NCBI RefSeq assembly: GCF_001428335.1
Contig: NZ_LMSG01000009.1
Location: forward strand, 1-47,769
Direction of reading: 5' to 3'
DNA from: Arthrobacter sp. Soil762
GTDB taxonomy: Bacteria > Actinomycetota > Actinomycetes > Actinomycetales > Micrococcaceae
DNA length: 47,769 nucleotides
This document shows, in pieces, positions 25,320 to 34,355 of the stretch. Both the position numbers and the translations under genes were made by a program. Numbering within the stretch: position 1 is the stretch's first letter; every line of letters starts with the position of its first letter. The notes below the pieces were generated by a model, which was not told the DNA's origin, ran no database searches, and saw nothing but the letters and a program-made list of their open reading frames with translations.

Positions 25320-26257
25320 TCCGCATTGCAGCCATCGGTGAGTGCATGATTGAACTCACCCACTCAGACGAATCGACGCTGTCCATCAGTTTCGCGGGCG
25401 ACACCATGAACACCGCAAGCTACCTTGCCAGATTAGGCGGGGACATGCTCCAGACGGACTACATATCCCGGGTCGGTGATGACCGGTACAGCCTGGACAT
25501 GCTGGCGCGGATGGAAGCCGAAGGCATCGGAACGTCGCTGGTTGAAAAAGTCCCGGGGGAATCACCGGGACTCTATCTCATCAGGACCGATGAAGCCGGA
25601 GAGCGCAGTTTCATCTACCACCGCTCCACATCCCCGGCCCGAGGCCTTTTTGGTCCTGACCAGTCACTCGAAGTGGACGAAACTCTCAGCTACTACGACG
25701 TCATCTACGTCTCTGCGATTTCACTGCAGATACTCACCGAGGCCGCCCGCCGCAGGCTGTGGAAAGTTCTGGATGTAGCCCGCAGGCGGGGCGGAACGGT
25801 GGTGTTCGACACCAATTACCGGCCAGCTGGCTGGGACAGCGCCGAAGCAGCGAGGCAGGCCATCGAACAGACGCTGCGACGGACTGACATAGCGTTCCCG
25901 ACATTTGACGACGAACGCTTACTCTTTGGCGACAGCGACACGGGGGCCTGCGTGGAACGGCTGGCCGCGTGGGGCGTCGACGAAATCGTCGTCAAGAACG
26001 GTTCGGAGGGCTGCCTGGTCCGACACGGGGACCTCTACGAGACCATCCCGGCCCGTGCTGTGGCCGAGGTTCTCGACACCACCGGAGCCGGTGACTCCTT
26101 CAATGCCGGATACCTTGCAGCACGTTTCGCCGGCGCGACTCCGGTAGCGGCGGCGAAATGCGGTCACGTTCTGGCGGCCGAAGTCATCCGTTGGCCCGGG
26201 GCTGTCATTCCCCTCAAAGCAATGCCGGCACCAGCCCTGAATGGGCCGGGGTGCTGA
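25316..26257 (+). CDS. kdgK: PfkB family 2-keto-3-deoxygluconate kinase
   Basis: A 313-residue PfkB sugar kinase. It opens IRIAAIGECMIELTH and FAGDTMNTASYLARLGGD, the pattern of KDG kinases, and carries VVFDTNYRPAGWDS, TFDDERLLFGD and the catalytic DTTGAGDSFNAGYL motif (anion hole GAGD with base Asp). It phosphorylates a 2-keto-3-deoxy acid for the adjacent aldolase. The start overlaps the aldolase stop by four bases, and its own stop overlaps the SMP-30 start by one base (TGATG). A ribokinase-type alternative is less likely given the neighbours. Confidence 0.92.
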   Translation: MIRIAAIGECMIELTHSDESTLSISFAGDTMNTASYLARLGGDMLQTDYISRVGDDRYSLDMLARMEAEGIGTSLVEKVPGESPGLYLIRTDEAGERSFIYHRSTSPARGLFGPDQSLEVDETLSYYDVIYVSAISLQILTEAARRRLWKVLDVARRRGGTVVFDTNYRPAGWDSAEAARQAIEQTLRRTDIAFPTFDDERLLFGDSDTGACVERLAAWGVDEIVVKNGSEGCLVRHGDLYETIPARAVAEVLDTTGAGDSFNAGYLAARFAGATPVAAAKCGHVLAAEVIRWPGAVIPLKAMPAPALNGPGC

Positions 26258-27135
26258 TGCGTACCAGGCAGGTTGAACTGGCCCTCCACACTCCGGCCGA
26301 TCTTGGGGAGGGGCCCTGGTGGGACGAAGAACGCGATGAACTTCTCTGGGTGGATATTTTCGCCGGCGACATTCACCGCTTCAATCCGCGCACGGGCCGG
26401 GATAGAAGCATCAATGTCGGCCAGCCCGTGGGCATGGCCGCGGTCCGGGAAGCCGGCGGCCTGGTGTGCGCGGTCCGCGACGGGATCGGATTCGTGGACG
26501 AGGACAGCGGAAACTTCACTCTGGCGATCCCCATCGAACTGGAGCGCACCGGAAACCGCATGAATGACGGTGCATGTGATCCCGCAGGCCGCTTGTGGGC
26601 AGGCACCATGGCCACTGACCTGTCTCCGGGCAAGGGCGCCTTGTACCGGATCGGAACCGGCCTGGAAAGCACGAGGATCCTCGACGGAGTCTCGATCTCC
26701 AACGGCTTGGACTGGAGCCCGGACGGCAAGACGTTCTACCATATCGATTCGTCCACACGGCGAATCGATGCCTATGACTTCGATTTCTATTCCGGCGGAC
26801 TCTCGAGGGGCCGGACCCTGGCTGAGCTTCCCGACGCAATCGCGACTCCGGACGGACTGGCGGTAGACACCGACGGCACCCTCTGGGTGGCAATGTGGGA
26901 CGGCGGCTGCATCCGACGATACAGCCCGCGGGGAGACCTTCTCGAGGTGGTGGAGCTGCCCGTCTCACGTCCCACGAGCGTCGCATTCGGGGGAACGAAC
27001 ATGGACAAGCTCTACGTCACGTCCGCCCGCAATGGCCTGACGAGGGATCAGTTGGCATCCGAACCGCTCGCGGGTTCATTGTTTGTGCTGGACACAGGCA
27101 GCACAGGTTTGCCGCCGCATCCGTTTCTTGGCTGA
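26257..27135 (+). CDS. SMP-30/gluconolactonase family lactonase
   Basis: A 292-residue six-bladed propeller of the SMP-30/LRE type. The metal ligands can be placed in LGEGPWWDE (Glu), GNRMNDGACDPAGRLWAGTM (Asn) and SNGLDWSPDG (Asn/Asp). These enzymes open aldono-lactones to aldonic acids. The ATG at 26257 overlaps the kinase stop; the longer frame from 26158 lies inside the kinase gene and is rejected. It completes a route from oxidised sugar lactone to aldonate, 2-keto-3-deoxy acid, its 6-phosphate, and pyruvate. It is the last gene of the operon. Confidence 0.93.
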   Translation: MRTRQVELALHTPADLGEGPWWDEERDELLWVDIFAGDIHRFNPRTGRDRSINVGQPVGMAAVREAGGLVCAVRDGIGFVDEDSGNFTLAIPIELERTGNRMNDGACDPAGRLWAGTMATDLSPGKGALYRIGTGLESTRILDGVSISNGLDWSPDGKTFYHIDSSTRRIDAYDFDFYSGGLSRGRTLAELPDAIATPDGLAVDTDGTLWVAMWDGGCIRRYSPRGDLLEVVELPVSRPTSVAFGGTNMDKLYVTSARNGLTRDQLASEPLAGSLFVLDTGSTGLPPHPFLG

Positions 27136-27831
27136 CCTGAACAGGCACTGCCCTCACCGTGGCCGGGCGTCTGATCGGCCGGCACGGTTCCGGGAAGTGC
27201 CAGCGCCCCATTGCGCAGCGCAACCCCTCAGCCGTCAGGCTCACGGCAAGCGAACGCTCGTCGCCTTCGACTCGCGGGCGTGTGACATACTCGTACGCCT
27301 CGAGACACTTGAGCAAGGAAGAGCGCGTTGGCCGGTCCCAACTTCCTGCCAAGCACCGCGGAGAGGCGCGGCCCGAGAACCGGGGCCGCTCTCCCCTATG
27401 TAGCCGCATCGCGGGATAACCAAGAACCGGGCCGAATCGGATCGCCGGCATCCAAACCCAGGCCAGGCGCATGGATGGGACGCTGATGCGAACGCGTAGC
27501 GGCCACGGGGAAAAACCTGCCCGCCGGCGGCGAGAAAGTGCGGCCGGTTCCGGCCGTTGACTCCAAAAGGCTGCTGACTGCTGGGCGTTGTGTGCGTCGA
27601 GGCGGCGTTCATGCTGTCCATTCAGCTGCCTATGGTGCTCGGCCAAAAGGGCGTGGGCCAGCGGCGACGGCCCGGGCGTCGTCGCCGCTCTTGTTTCCGT
27701 GGTGCTGGTTCCGGTGGTCCTGAATGCGGTTTGGCTTCGTGCGCAGCAGCATCATGCAGTCGTCAATTCGTCCGAAACCGTACGTCTTGGATACAGAGCT
27801 CGGGGCCGCAACGTCCAACCGTCCCGATCCA
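27136..27831. other. 696-nt convergent intergenic region, no gene supported
   Basis: The gap lies between the 3' ends of the plus-strand SMP-30 gene and the minus-strand permease gene. Open frames up to about 200 codons exist on both strands, but they are Arg/Pro/Ser-rich with no family features and overlap one another, as expected from high GC. The clearest structure is a hairpin at 27360-27394: GGAGAG and GCGGCCC pair with GGGCCGC and CTCTCC, with a 2-nt bulge. It could act as a terminator for either side, though it is 225 nt from the SMP-30 stop. Confidence 0.5.
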
Positions 27832-28932
27832 TCAATTCTGCAGGGCCTGCATCGCCTCTTTGGGATCTCCGGCATCTGCTGCCGGCCGTTGCTCCGGCGG
27901 CCGGTTCCTGTTGCGGCTCCACGCGCTTGAGATCCACTGTCGAAGTCCTACTCCCGCGCCGGAGGTGAATAGGACAGCCACCAGGATCAGTGCGCCCTCG
28001 ATAAGAAGCTGTCCCTCTACGGGCATGCTGACGAGGTCTAGGATGTTGGAGATCGTCCCGATCAGAAGCCCTCCGAAGACCGCAGCAAGAGGGGTGCTCG
28101 ATCCGCCGAATAGCGACGCGCCCCCGACCACCGCAGCGGCAATGGAGCTCAGCGCAAGGTCGCTGCCCAGTAACGAGTTTCCCTCCCGGAGCTGGGCGGC
28201 CAGCATCAGTCCGGCAATGCCTGCGAGAAAGCCTGACAGGACATAGGCGCTCACAATGTCTCTCTTGACGGGCAAGCCCGAGAGGTGTGCAGCATGGGGG
28301 TTGCCTCCCAGCGCATACAATCTTCGACCAAAGACGCTCCAGCGCATAACAATGGCGGCTGCGACTGCCACCACGATAAAGATGACTACCTCGACGCGGA
28401 CTGGCCCAATTGAACCAGCGAAAAGGGATGAAAAAGAGTCATTATTGATCGCGACCAGCGTTCCGTTCTGAATGAGGAAGGCAACACCCTGGACGACGCT
28501 CAGCATGCCGAGCGTCGCGATGAATGGAGTGATTCTCCCGAACACAACCAAGAGACCGTTAACCAGGCCGACAAATGAACTCACGGCCACTGCAAGGACG
28601 ACCACGATCGGCAATGGCACGCCTTCCCGCAGCAGGACAGCCGTCATCACGGTTGTCAGGGCCACAGATGCTCCTACCGACAGGTCAATGCCGGCTGTGA
28701 CGATGACAAAGAACTGTCCCACGGCGACGACCGACAATACGGCAATCGTCAGGATGATGCTGCTCATGTTGCGGCTCGTCAGGAAGTACGGCGAAATGAC
28801 GGACCCGGCAAGAAGAATGGCGGCGACGGCGACGAGGAGGACGCCCTTGCTTTTCAAAGTTTCGAGGATCCAGTGGGCGACCGGCGGCGCCCCGCCCGCT
28901 CGATTGGCCGGTTTGCTAGCTGTGTTGTTCAT
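27832..28932 (-). CDS. Third CUT2 ABC importer permease
   Basis: A 366-residue RbsC-type permease with about eight to ten membrane segments (for example LLVAVAAILLAGSVISPYFL). Signatures are GQFFVIVTAGIDLSVGASVA, FGRRLYALGGNPHAAHLSG and GGASLFGGSSTPLAAVFGGL. The C-terminal 35 residues are polar and rich in Arg, Asn, Pro. It lies 48 nt after the ATPase gene and is the last gene of the operon that begins with the second GMC pair at 34069. Confidence 0.93.
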   Translation of the reverse strand: MNNTASKPANRAGGAPPVAHWILETLKSKGVLLVAVAAILLAGSVISPYFLTSRNMSSIILTIAVLSVVAVGQFFVIVTAGIDLSVGASVALTTVMTAVLLREGVPLPIVVVLAVAVSSFVGLVNGLLVVFGRITPFIATLGMLSVVQGVAFLIQNGTLVAINNDSFSSLFAGSIGPVRVEVVIFIVVAVAAAIVMRWSVFGRRLYALGGNPHAAHLSGLPVKRDIVSAYVLSGFLAGIAGLMLAAQLREGNSLLGSDLALSSIAAAVVGGASLFGGSSTPLAAVFGGLLIGTISNILDLVSMPVEGQLLIEGALILVAVLFTSGAGVGLRQWISSAWSRNRNRPPEQRPAADAGDPKEAMQALQN

Positions 28933-28980
28933 GAGTGATGACTCCGTACTCAGATGGATGTGGTTGGAGAGGGGAAGGCA

Positions 28981-30513
28981 CTACCTAAGAAGGGACATGA
29001 TGTGATCGATGTCTGTGTCGCCCTGGTCAAATTCGGCGACAACCGAACCGTGGCCGAGGACGTAGATTCTGTGGCACATCATGGCCTCCTCGATTTCGGA
29101 GCTAAAAATGACTACGGAGCCGCCTTGGGCCAGGAACGCATTTATCTCCTTGTAGATATCCTCCCGGGCCCCTACGTCGATCCCCCGGGTCGGTTCGCTC
29201 AAGAGCAATACGTTCGCCCCGGCGATGAGCCATTTTCCAACGACGACCTTTTGTTGATTTCCGCCGCTGAGCCGGCCGACATGCTGCGTGCCCCCTAACG
29301 TCTTGACCTTGAGGGTGTCAATGGCCTGGTCGGCCATACGTTTTTCGAGATTCCGGTTCAGCCATCCGTGCGGAGCGACCAGCGGAAGATTGGCCATGGA
29401 GAAGTTTTCGCTGAGGCTCATATTGAGGACCAGTCCTTGGCTCTTGCGGTCGTCCGGGACCCATCCGACGCCGGCCGCGATCAGGGTACGCGGTTTGACG
29501 GAACCGATTTCCTTTCCTCCGACCATGACCTGGCCCGAAGTGAACTTCCGGTCACCGAAGAGGCAGGCCGCAAGCTCCGATTGACCGCTGCCCACCAGCC
29601 CGGTCACTGCGACGGATTCCCCTGGCATGACCTTCAGGGAGATGTTCCTCAACAGTTCCCCGTCTCTGATTCCCCGCGCTTCCAGGGCGGGCTCAGCCTC
29701 CTCAGGCTGATGGGGCTTCGTCTCGCGTGCAAAATTCCATTTGGCCGCCGGGTTTAGGGCGTTCGTCGTGGATGTGCCGCCAAGCATGCTCCGGACGGCT
29801 TCTTGCCTGGGAAGGCCAGCGATGGTCCTGGTGGTGACGTGCCTGCCGTCGCGCATCACCATTATCTTTTCGCATATCTCATACATTTCGTCGATCCGGT
29901 GCGAAATGTACACGATGGCTGTCCCTTCGTTCTTCAGTCTCTTGAGGAGCTCAAAGAGCTTCACGACGTCGGGCGCGGGCAACGTGGCCGTCGGCTCATC
30001 CAAGAGCAATATCTTCGCCTTTTGCCTGAGGGCTTTGGCGATAAGGACAACCTGCTTCTCGGCAACGGTGAGCTTTTCGGCAAGAGACCTGACGTCGATC
30101 TCGAATCCGAGGGCGGTGATGGCCTGATCGGCCTCGAGGTTGAGTGCGCCGCGATCAATCGCCCAGCCTTTCCGGGGCGGGCTGGAAAGACACAAGTTCT
30201 CAGCAACCGTCATTTTCGGGATGAGGCTGATTTCCTGGTGGATTGTAGCGATTCCAAGGTTCTGTGCGTCGTGGGTGGAGCGCAAATTGACCAGGGCGCC
30301 GTCAATAAACATCTGTCCGGCGGAAGATTTTTCGAGCCCGGAAATGATCTTGATCAACGTTGATTTCCCTGCGCCGTTTTGGCCCAGAAGTCCGATGGCT
30401 TCTCCCTTGGAAATGTCGAGATCAATCCCGGAGAGTACGGCGACGTCGTTGTACGACTTCGACACCTTGCGCAGGCTGAGCGCGGGCGGCTCCTGGGCAA
30501 TTTGCTGCGGCAT
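28981..30513 (-). CDS. Third CUT2 ABC importer ATPase
   Basis: A 510-residue two-NBD ATPase. NBD1 has Walker A GQNGAGKST, a degenerate signature (LTVAEKQVVLIAKAL) and Walker B ILLLDEPTATL; NBD2 has LVGSGQSELAACL, an intact LSGGNQQKV signature and a Walker B in which the expected DEPT is SEPT (VLLLSEPTRGID). The start ATG 30511-30513 (MPQQIAQ) has GGGATAGGA before it; the open frame to 30750 overlaps the binding-protein gene. The Asp-to-Ser change in the second Walker B is unusual because the paralogues at 4874 and 15114 keep Asp. Confidence 0.92.
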   Translation of the reverse strand: MPQQIAQEPPALSLRKVSKSYNDVAVLSGIDLDISKGEAIGLLGQNGAGKSTLIKIISGLEKSSAGQMFIDGALVNLRSTHDAQNLGIATIHQEISLIPKMTVAENLCLSSPPRKGWAIDRGALNLEADQAITALGFEIDVRSLAEKLTVAEKQVVLIAKALRQKAKILLLDEPTATLPAPDVVKLFELLKRLKNEGTAIVYISHRIDEMYEICEKIMVMRDGRHVTTRTIAGLPRQEAVRSMLGGTSTTNALNPAAKWNFARETKPHQPEEAEPALEARGIRDGELLRNISLKVMPGESVAVTGLVGSGQSELAACLFGDRKFTSGQVMVGGKEIGSVKPRTLIAAGVGWVPDDRKSQGLVLNMSLSENFSMANLPLVAPHGWLNRNLEKRMADQAIDTLKVKTLGGTQHVGRLSGGNQQKVVVGKWLIAGANVLLLSEPTRGIDVGAREDIYKEINAFLAQGGSVVIFSSEIEEAMMCHRIYVLGHGSVVAEFDQGDTDIDHIMSLLR

Positions 30514-30571
30514 TTTCCTATCCCTCTTCTCGTAGCCGTAAAACGGCCGATTGCCAGTGCGTCCGCCGATA

Positions 30572-31609
30572 TCAGTAGTCGGAGGCATCGCTGTAGTAGG
30601 ACTTGGCGGTCTCGGCGGTGATGAGGGTTGGTTTGACGAAGATCCTGTTATCAGGACACGCCGTGTTCTTGTCGACTCCCTGGAGCGCCTTGTCCAGCAT
30701 CTGGGCCGCGATCTGTCCCTGTTGGGCGGGCAGGTTGGCGACCGTTGCAATAATGGGGGACTGCGGATCTTCCATCATCTGCTTAACGACCTTCATCTGG
30801 CCGTCGTAGCCGGCGATGGATACGGTCTTCCACATGTTGACCGCTTTGAGTGCCTGCTGCACGCCGGGAAGCATCGAATCTGTGGCGACGAAAAGCCCGT
30901 CCAGATCGGGGTTGCCCGTCGCTACTGACCGGACGGGTGCGACGGCGGTGTCCGCGGCCCATTTGCCGTAGACATTTTCGAGGTACTGGACTTTTGGTGC
31001 CCCTTCGACCGATGCGTATCCTGCCTTAAAGCCTTCCTCGCGGTTTGCTGAGTTCGTGTCTCCCGGGAATCCGAGGACGAGGAGAAGTTTCACCGTCTTG
31101 TCCGGGCCCTTTTTGGCCTTCAGGTTCCGTGCCATTTCGGCCCCGACCAGTCCGGCATTGACTTTCTCGTCTTCGGTTACGTAGCAGTAGCTGTCGGCCA
31201 ACAGCTCCGGTTTTACCCCCGCGTTCACCAAGACGAACGGGATTTTTTCTGCCTTCAGGCGCCCGAAGCTTGATGTCAGTGCCTGGGGGTCTGTCGGGTT
31301 GATGATGAGACCGTTGACACCTTTGGTGATGAAGTTGGTGATCTGCGAGTTCTGGGTCACTGGGTCTCCGCCGCCGCTGACGACTTCGAGCTGGCTCCCG
31401 AGCTTGGTCATCTCATCGGTGGCGCCCTTCGCGTTAACCTCGTACCAGCCGTTGCCGAAGTTTCCCTGCGCAAAACCGACTTTGGAGGCACCCCCATTCT
31501 GGGCAGCGGGGGCAGACGCGCCGCAGCCCGTGGCGAGGAGGGCCGGAACAGCCAGGAGCGCGATTGCCTTGGCGATGCGGGCACTGCGGTGTTTTGTGGG
31601 AATAGTCAT
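30572..31609 (-). CDS. Third CUT2 sugar-binding lipoprotein
   Basis: A 345-residue RbsB-like receptor with a lipoprotein signal: basic start MTIPTKHRSARIAK, hydrophobic stretch and lipobox ending LLATGC (Cys29). The mature protein shows KVGFAQGNFGNGWYEVNAKG and later TVSIAGYDGQMKVVKQM. I chose ATG 31607-31609; an in-frame TTG at 31633 is possible, but the signal peptide fits the shorter form. It lies about 150 nt after the second GMC gene, with a terminator-like hairpin and an 18-bp palindrome in between, so it may have extra control. Confidence 0.9.
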   Translation of the reverse strand: MTIPTKHRSARIAKAIALLAVPALLATGCGASAPAAQNGGASKVGFAQGNFGNGWYEVNAKGATDEMTKLGSQLEVVSGGGDPVTQNSQITNFITKGVNGLIINPTDPQALTSSFGRLKAEKIPFVLVNAGVKPELLADSYCYVTEDEKVNAGLVGAEMARNLKAKKGPDKTVKLLLVLGFPGDTNSANREEGFKAGYASVEGAPKVQYLENVYGKWAADTAVAPVRSVATGNPDLDGLFVATDSMLPGVQQALKAVNMWKTVSIAGYDGQMKVVKQMMEDPQSPIIATVANLPAQQGQIAAQMLDKALQGVDKNTACPDNRIFVKPTLITAETAKSYYSDASDY

Positions 31610-31680
31610 TGTCTCTCGTGACTCCTTTGTCAACTTTCGGTTTCAGGGGGAGGGAACCGCCCTAGAGGAAGAACTGGGTG

Positions 31681-31715
31681 CGGCAGGGTCCGCACACCAA
31701 GTCCGGACCCTGCCG
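31681..31715 (-). terminator. Hairpin between the GMC2 gene and the third importer
   Basis: CGGCAGGGTCCG (31681-31692) pairs perfectly with CGGACCCTGCCG (31704-31715), a 12-bp stem with an 11-nt loop. It starts 45 nt past the GMC stop on the minus strand. It has no T-run and may only partly stop transcription before the binding-protein gene. Confidence 0.6.
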
Positions 31716-31733
31716 CGCGCTGCGCGCGTTTCA

Positions 31734-31751
31734 ACACGGAACGTTCCGTGT
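31734..31751. promoter_or_regulatory. Perfect 18-bp palindrome upstream of the third importer
   Basis: ACACGGAACGTTCCGTGT is a perfect palindrome without a loop, so it is better read as a protein-binding site than an RNA hairpin. It lies 10 nt after the GMC2 stop and 125 nt before the binding-protein start. It does not resemble the shared GntR-type operator or the LacI operators in this window, so another regulator may be involved. Confidence 0.5.
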
Positions 31752-31760
31752 CAGGTTTTC

Positions 31761-33422
31761 CTAGAAGCCCGGTGCGTCAGTATTGCTGGGCGTCACTTTT
31801 TGCCCCACGATTTCCGGGAATCGGCGTTTTATGTACTCCGCGGCACGGACGGCGACTGCCTGCAGCGTGCTGGTCGGGTTGACGGCAGCCCCGGTGGGAA
31901 GGGAACTCGCGTCGGTAATGAACAGGTTGGGCACGTCCCAGGTCTGGTTCCACTTGTTCGTCACCGAGTCCTCCGGGGTATTGCCCATGCGGCAGGTTCC
32001 CATGATGTGCCAACCGGGCGGGGGGCCGTCGACACCGCCGATGCCCGTACTTGCGGTGTCGATCACGGTTCCGGCTGCATGGGCGGCTTCAAGCGCCCGT
32101 GCCCGTCCCCACTCGATCAGTCGGCGGTCATTCTCATGGAGTTCATAGTGGACATGCGGGACGGGAAGGCCAGAGGAGTCCACGATGTCCGTCTCCAGCG
32201 TCACGCGGTTGGTCGCCACCGGAAGGTCTTCGCCTTGGACGTAGACCAGAGCGTGCCTGGCAAAGTGATCGTTGAAGAATTTCCGGTGGCCTGGACCCCA
32301 AGGGGCAGTGTTGCCCGTGTTGGTTCCCAGCGCACTGTTGGCTGGACCCAATGCCGTGCCGACCTGAAGCGAGAATCCGTTGACAAATCCGCGGTCGGTG
32401 TTTGTGTCGTAGAACTGCTGTGAATAGGAAACGGCCGGTTCGGGGCCTTTGAATCCGTCAAGAGGCTCATCGAACCAGAAGTCTTCGAAGGACCAGCTGT
32501 GGAACATCAGATGCCGGCCGACGAGTCCGTTACTGTTCGCCAGGCCATCCGGATGGCCTGGCTGGGCGGACATGAGCAATAGCCGGGGTGTGCCGATGGC
32601 ATTCGCAGCCATAACAACGATCTTCGCGGTTATCTCGTGCCGTTCGCCGGTGAGGCGGTCAATATAGGTTGCCCCAGTTGCCTTGCCGTTTTTTACGTTG
32701 ACTTTCTCAACGCGCGCATTCGTCCTCAGATCAACGCCGTTTCGGATAGCCTTTGGCCAGTACGTGACGTCGGTGGACGCGATGGAACCACGAGGGCAAC
32801 CGCCGAGGCAGAACCCGCAGTCGTTGCAGGACAGACGTGTGTCTTTTTCCCGGGTCAGGATTGCATTGTCCGCGGGCCACCAGTGCCAACCGAGCTTATT
32901 GAATCCGGCCCCCATCTTATTGCCGATCTTGCCGCCGCGGCTCGCGGGACCCCACCCCTCCGGGCGGGGTGGGTTGCCGGGGTCGCCAACCCGTCGGGCA
33001 ACGCCGATTTCGGCGTCGTTGATGGCATAGAAGGGTTCCAGATCTTCGTAGCTGATCGGCCAGTCGATGGTCCCTTCCACCCCATGTTCCGTGCCCTTCC
33101 GGAAATCGACGGGTTTGAACCTCGGCCAGGCGCCGGCATAATGCAGCGTTGATCCGCCCACGCCGTTCATCATCATCGGAGCCGCGTTGCCCGTTGTGGG
33201 GTAGTCCTCGGGGAACTGCCGGACGTTGGAATGCCAGTCCCAGGACCGGATGCGCTCCAGTTCCCATCCGTCATAGAGATGCGGATGGTCCAACGGATGA
33301 AGCCAATCGCCCTGCTCGAGGCAAATCACCTTGATTCCGTCGTCGCTGAGGCGCTTGCTGACGGCGGCTCCACCGGCACCGGCCCCAATCACCAATACAT
33401 CGGTCTCATTGCTTCTCGTCAT
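31761..33422 (-). CDS. GMC family oxidoreductase 2 with cysteine cluster
   Basis: A 553-residue GMC oxidoreductase. It has the FAD fold TDVLVIGAGAGGAAVSKRLS, GVGGSTLHYAGAWPRF, IVVMAANAIGTPRLLLMSAQ and the C-terminal HIMGTCRMGNTPEDS (catalytic His region) and LPTGAAVNPTSTLQAVA. Unlike GMC1 it holds four cysteines at 199, 202, 205 and 209 in SCNDCGFCLGGCPRGS (C-x2-C-x2-C-x3-C), a likely iron-sulfur site of the kind found in FAD glucose dehydrogenases. It may therefore pass electrons differently. The ATG overlaps the small-subunit stop by four bases. No Tat or Sec signal is seen. Confidence 0.92.
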   Translation of the reverse strand: MTRSNETDVLVIGAGAGGAAVSKRLSDDGIKVICLEQGDWLHPLDHPHLYDGWELERIRSWDWHSNVRQFPEDYPTTGNAAPMMMNGVGGSTLHYAGAWPRFKPVDFRKGTEHGVEGTIDWPISYEDLEPFYAINDAEIGVARRVGDPGNPPRPEGWGPASRGGKIGNKMGAGFNKLGWHWWPADNAILTREKDTRLSCNDCGFCLGGCPRGSIASTDVTYWPKAIRNGVDLRTNARVEKVNVKNGKATGATYIDRLTGERHEITAKIVVMAANAIGTPRLLLMSAQPGHPDGLANSNGLVGRHLMFHSWSFEDFWFDEPLDGFKGPEPAVSYSQQFYDTNTDRGFVNGFSLQVGTALGPANSALGTNTGNTAPWGPGHRKFFNDHFARHALVYVQGEDLPVATNRVTLETDIVDSSGLPVPHVHYELHENDRRLIEWGRARALEAAHAAGTVIDTASTGIGGVDGPPPGWHIMGTCRMGNTPEDSVTNKWNQTWDVPNLFITDASSLPTGAAVNPTSTLQAVAVRAAEYIKRRFPEIVGQKVTPSNTDAPGF

Positions 33423-34069
33423 ACTGAAAGTCCTCCCTCGACTTTGTGGTTGTTCCTTGTCCCTCGGAGGGCATCCGGGAGCTCAACGGGCCGGACGTCT
33501 TCAGTTCGGGTGTAGCTTCCCTGAACGTTGTTGAAGAGTTGGTCGTTCCAGTCGTCCATCGTGTCGGAATAGCCATAAGGCTGGGGTGAATTGCGCAGGT
33601 CTTTGCCCGCTTCAAGGTTCTTGTTGATGGCTGCGATGACCGGGGGGCGGGAGTAATAGGCGTAGTAGGTCAGGTCACGCAGGCGGTGGAAAAAGACAGG
33701 ATCCCTTTGTTCCATGAGCTGAAGGGTTTCGATTTGGTCCGTCGGGTCGGCGCCGTTGAAGTCTTCGCCCAGGGCGTCCAGCCGGCCCTTGAACTCCACT
33801 TCGCCGATGAACGGGAACCACCTTGGCTCTTGGCCGTCAGGCGGGAGGTATTTTCCGAAAAATGCTACGACGTTGACTTCGCTCGGGGCCGGAAAACCGT
33901 CGCCGCCCGGAATCAGATGGTCAACTATCGTGTTCAGGACGACGGTTTGGGTGGGGGTAAACGCCAGTCCGGGAAGCCACCCTCCGATGGGTGGCTTACC
34001 GGCGCGGAACTTTGACCGAGGGTCCGCCTCGGCATTCCGTGGCGGACGAGGGCCGATGGCTATGTCCAT
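33419..34069 (-). CDS. Gluconate 2-dehydrogenase subunit 3-like protein, partner of GMC2
   Basis: A 216-residue protein resembling gluconate_2-dh3 small subunits: LNTIVDHLIPGGDGFPAPSE near residue 45, PVFFHRLRDLTYYAYYSRPP near 125 and LRNSPQPYGYSDTMDDWND near 160. Its layout differs from the 17845-18564 subunit and lacks that protein's GFYGDP block, so the two belong to different subfamilies. No signal peptide is present. AAAGGGA lies eight nt before the ATG. It is first in the operon with GMC2 and the third importer, after a leader of nearly 290 nt. Confidence 0.78.
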   Translation of the reverse strand: MDIAIGPRPPRNAEADPRSKFRAGKPPIGGWLPGLAFTPTQTVVLNTIVDHLIPGGDGFPAPSEVNVVAFFGKYLPPDGQEPRWFPFIGEVEFKGRLDALGEDFNGADPTDQIETLQLMEQRDPVFFHRLRDLTYYAYYSRPPVIAAINKNLEAGKDLRNSPQPYGYSDTMDDWNDQLFNNVQGSYTRTEDVRPVELPDALRGTRNNHKVEGGLSV

Positions 34070-34355
34070 TTATGTATCCCTTTCTGTTGGTTCTGAGACT
34101 CAAACTTCCGTTTGGATCCGGGCAGGAGCAAGTAGCGGTCGAAGCTGTCGCCGCACCACGGTGCGGCATGTGCGCATACCGAATCGACCGGAGAGGGAAG
34201 TGCACCGTTGGTTCCGGCGATGAACCGTCAACGGCTGTCAGCGGGATGCGTTGCTGGTTGTGCTGCAGGAGGTGCCGCCCAAGGGCAGACAACGTTGCAC
34301 CAAGGCTCGAATGAACGGGGAGCCGTTCGGCGCTGCACTAGAACCGCTCACCCGA

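Noticed and set aside
27136..27831. Long overlapping frames on both strands, up to 209 codons
   Set aside because: Composition is typical of GC-driven open frames, no family motif is visible, and none has a convincing start site.
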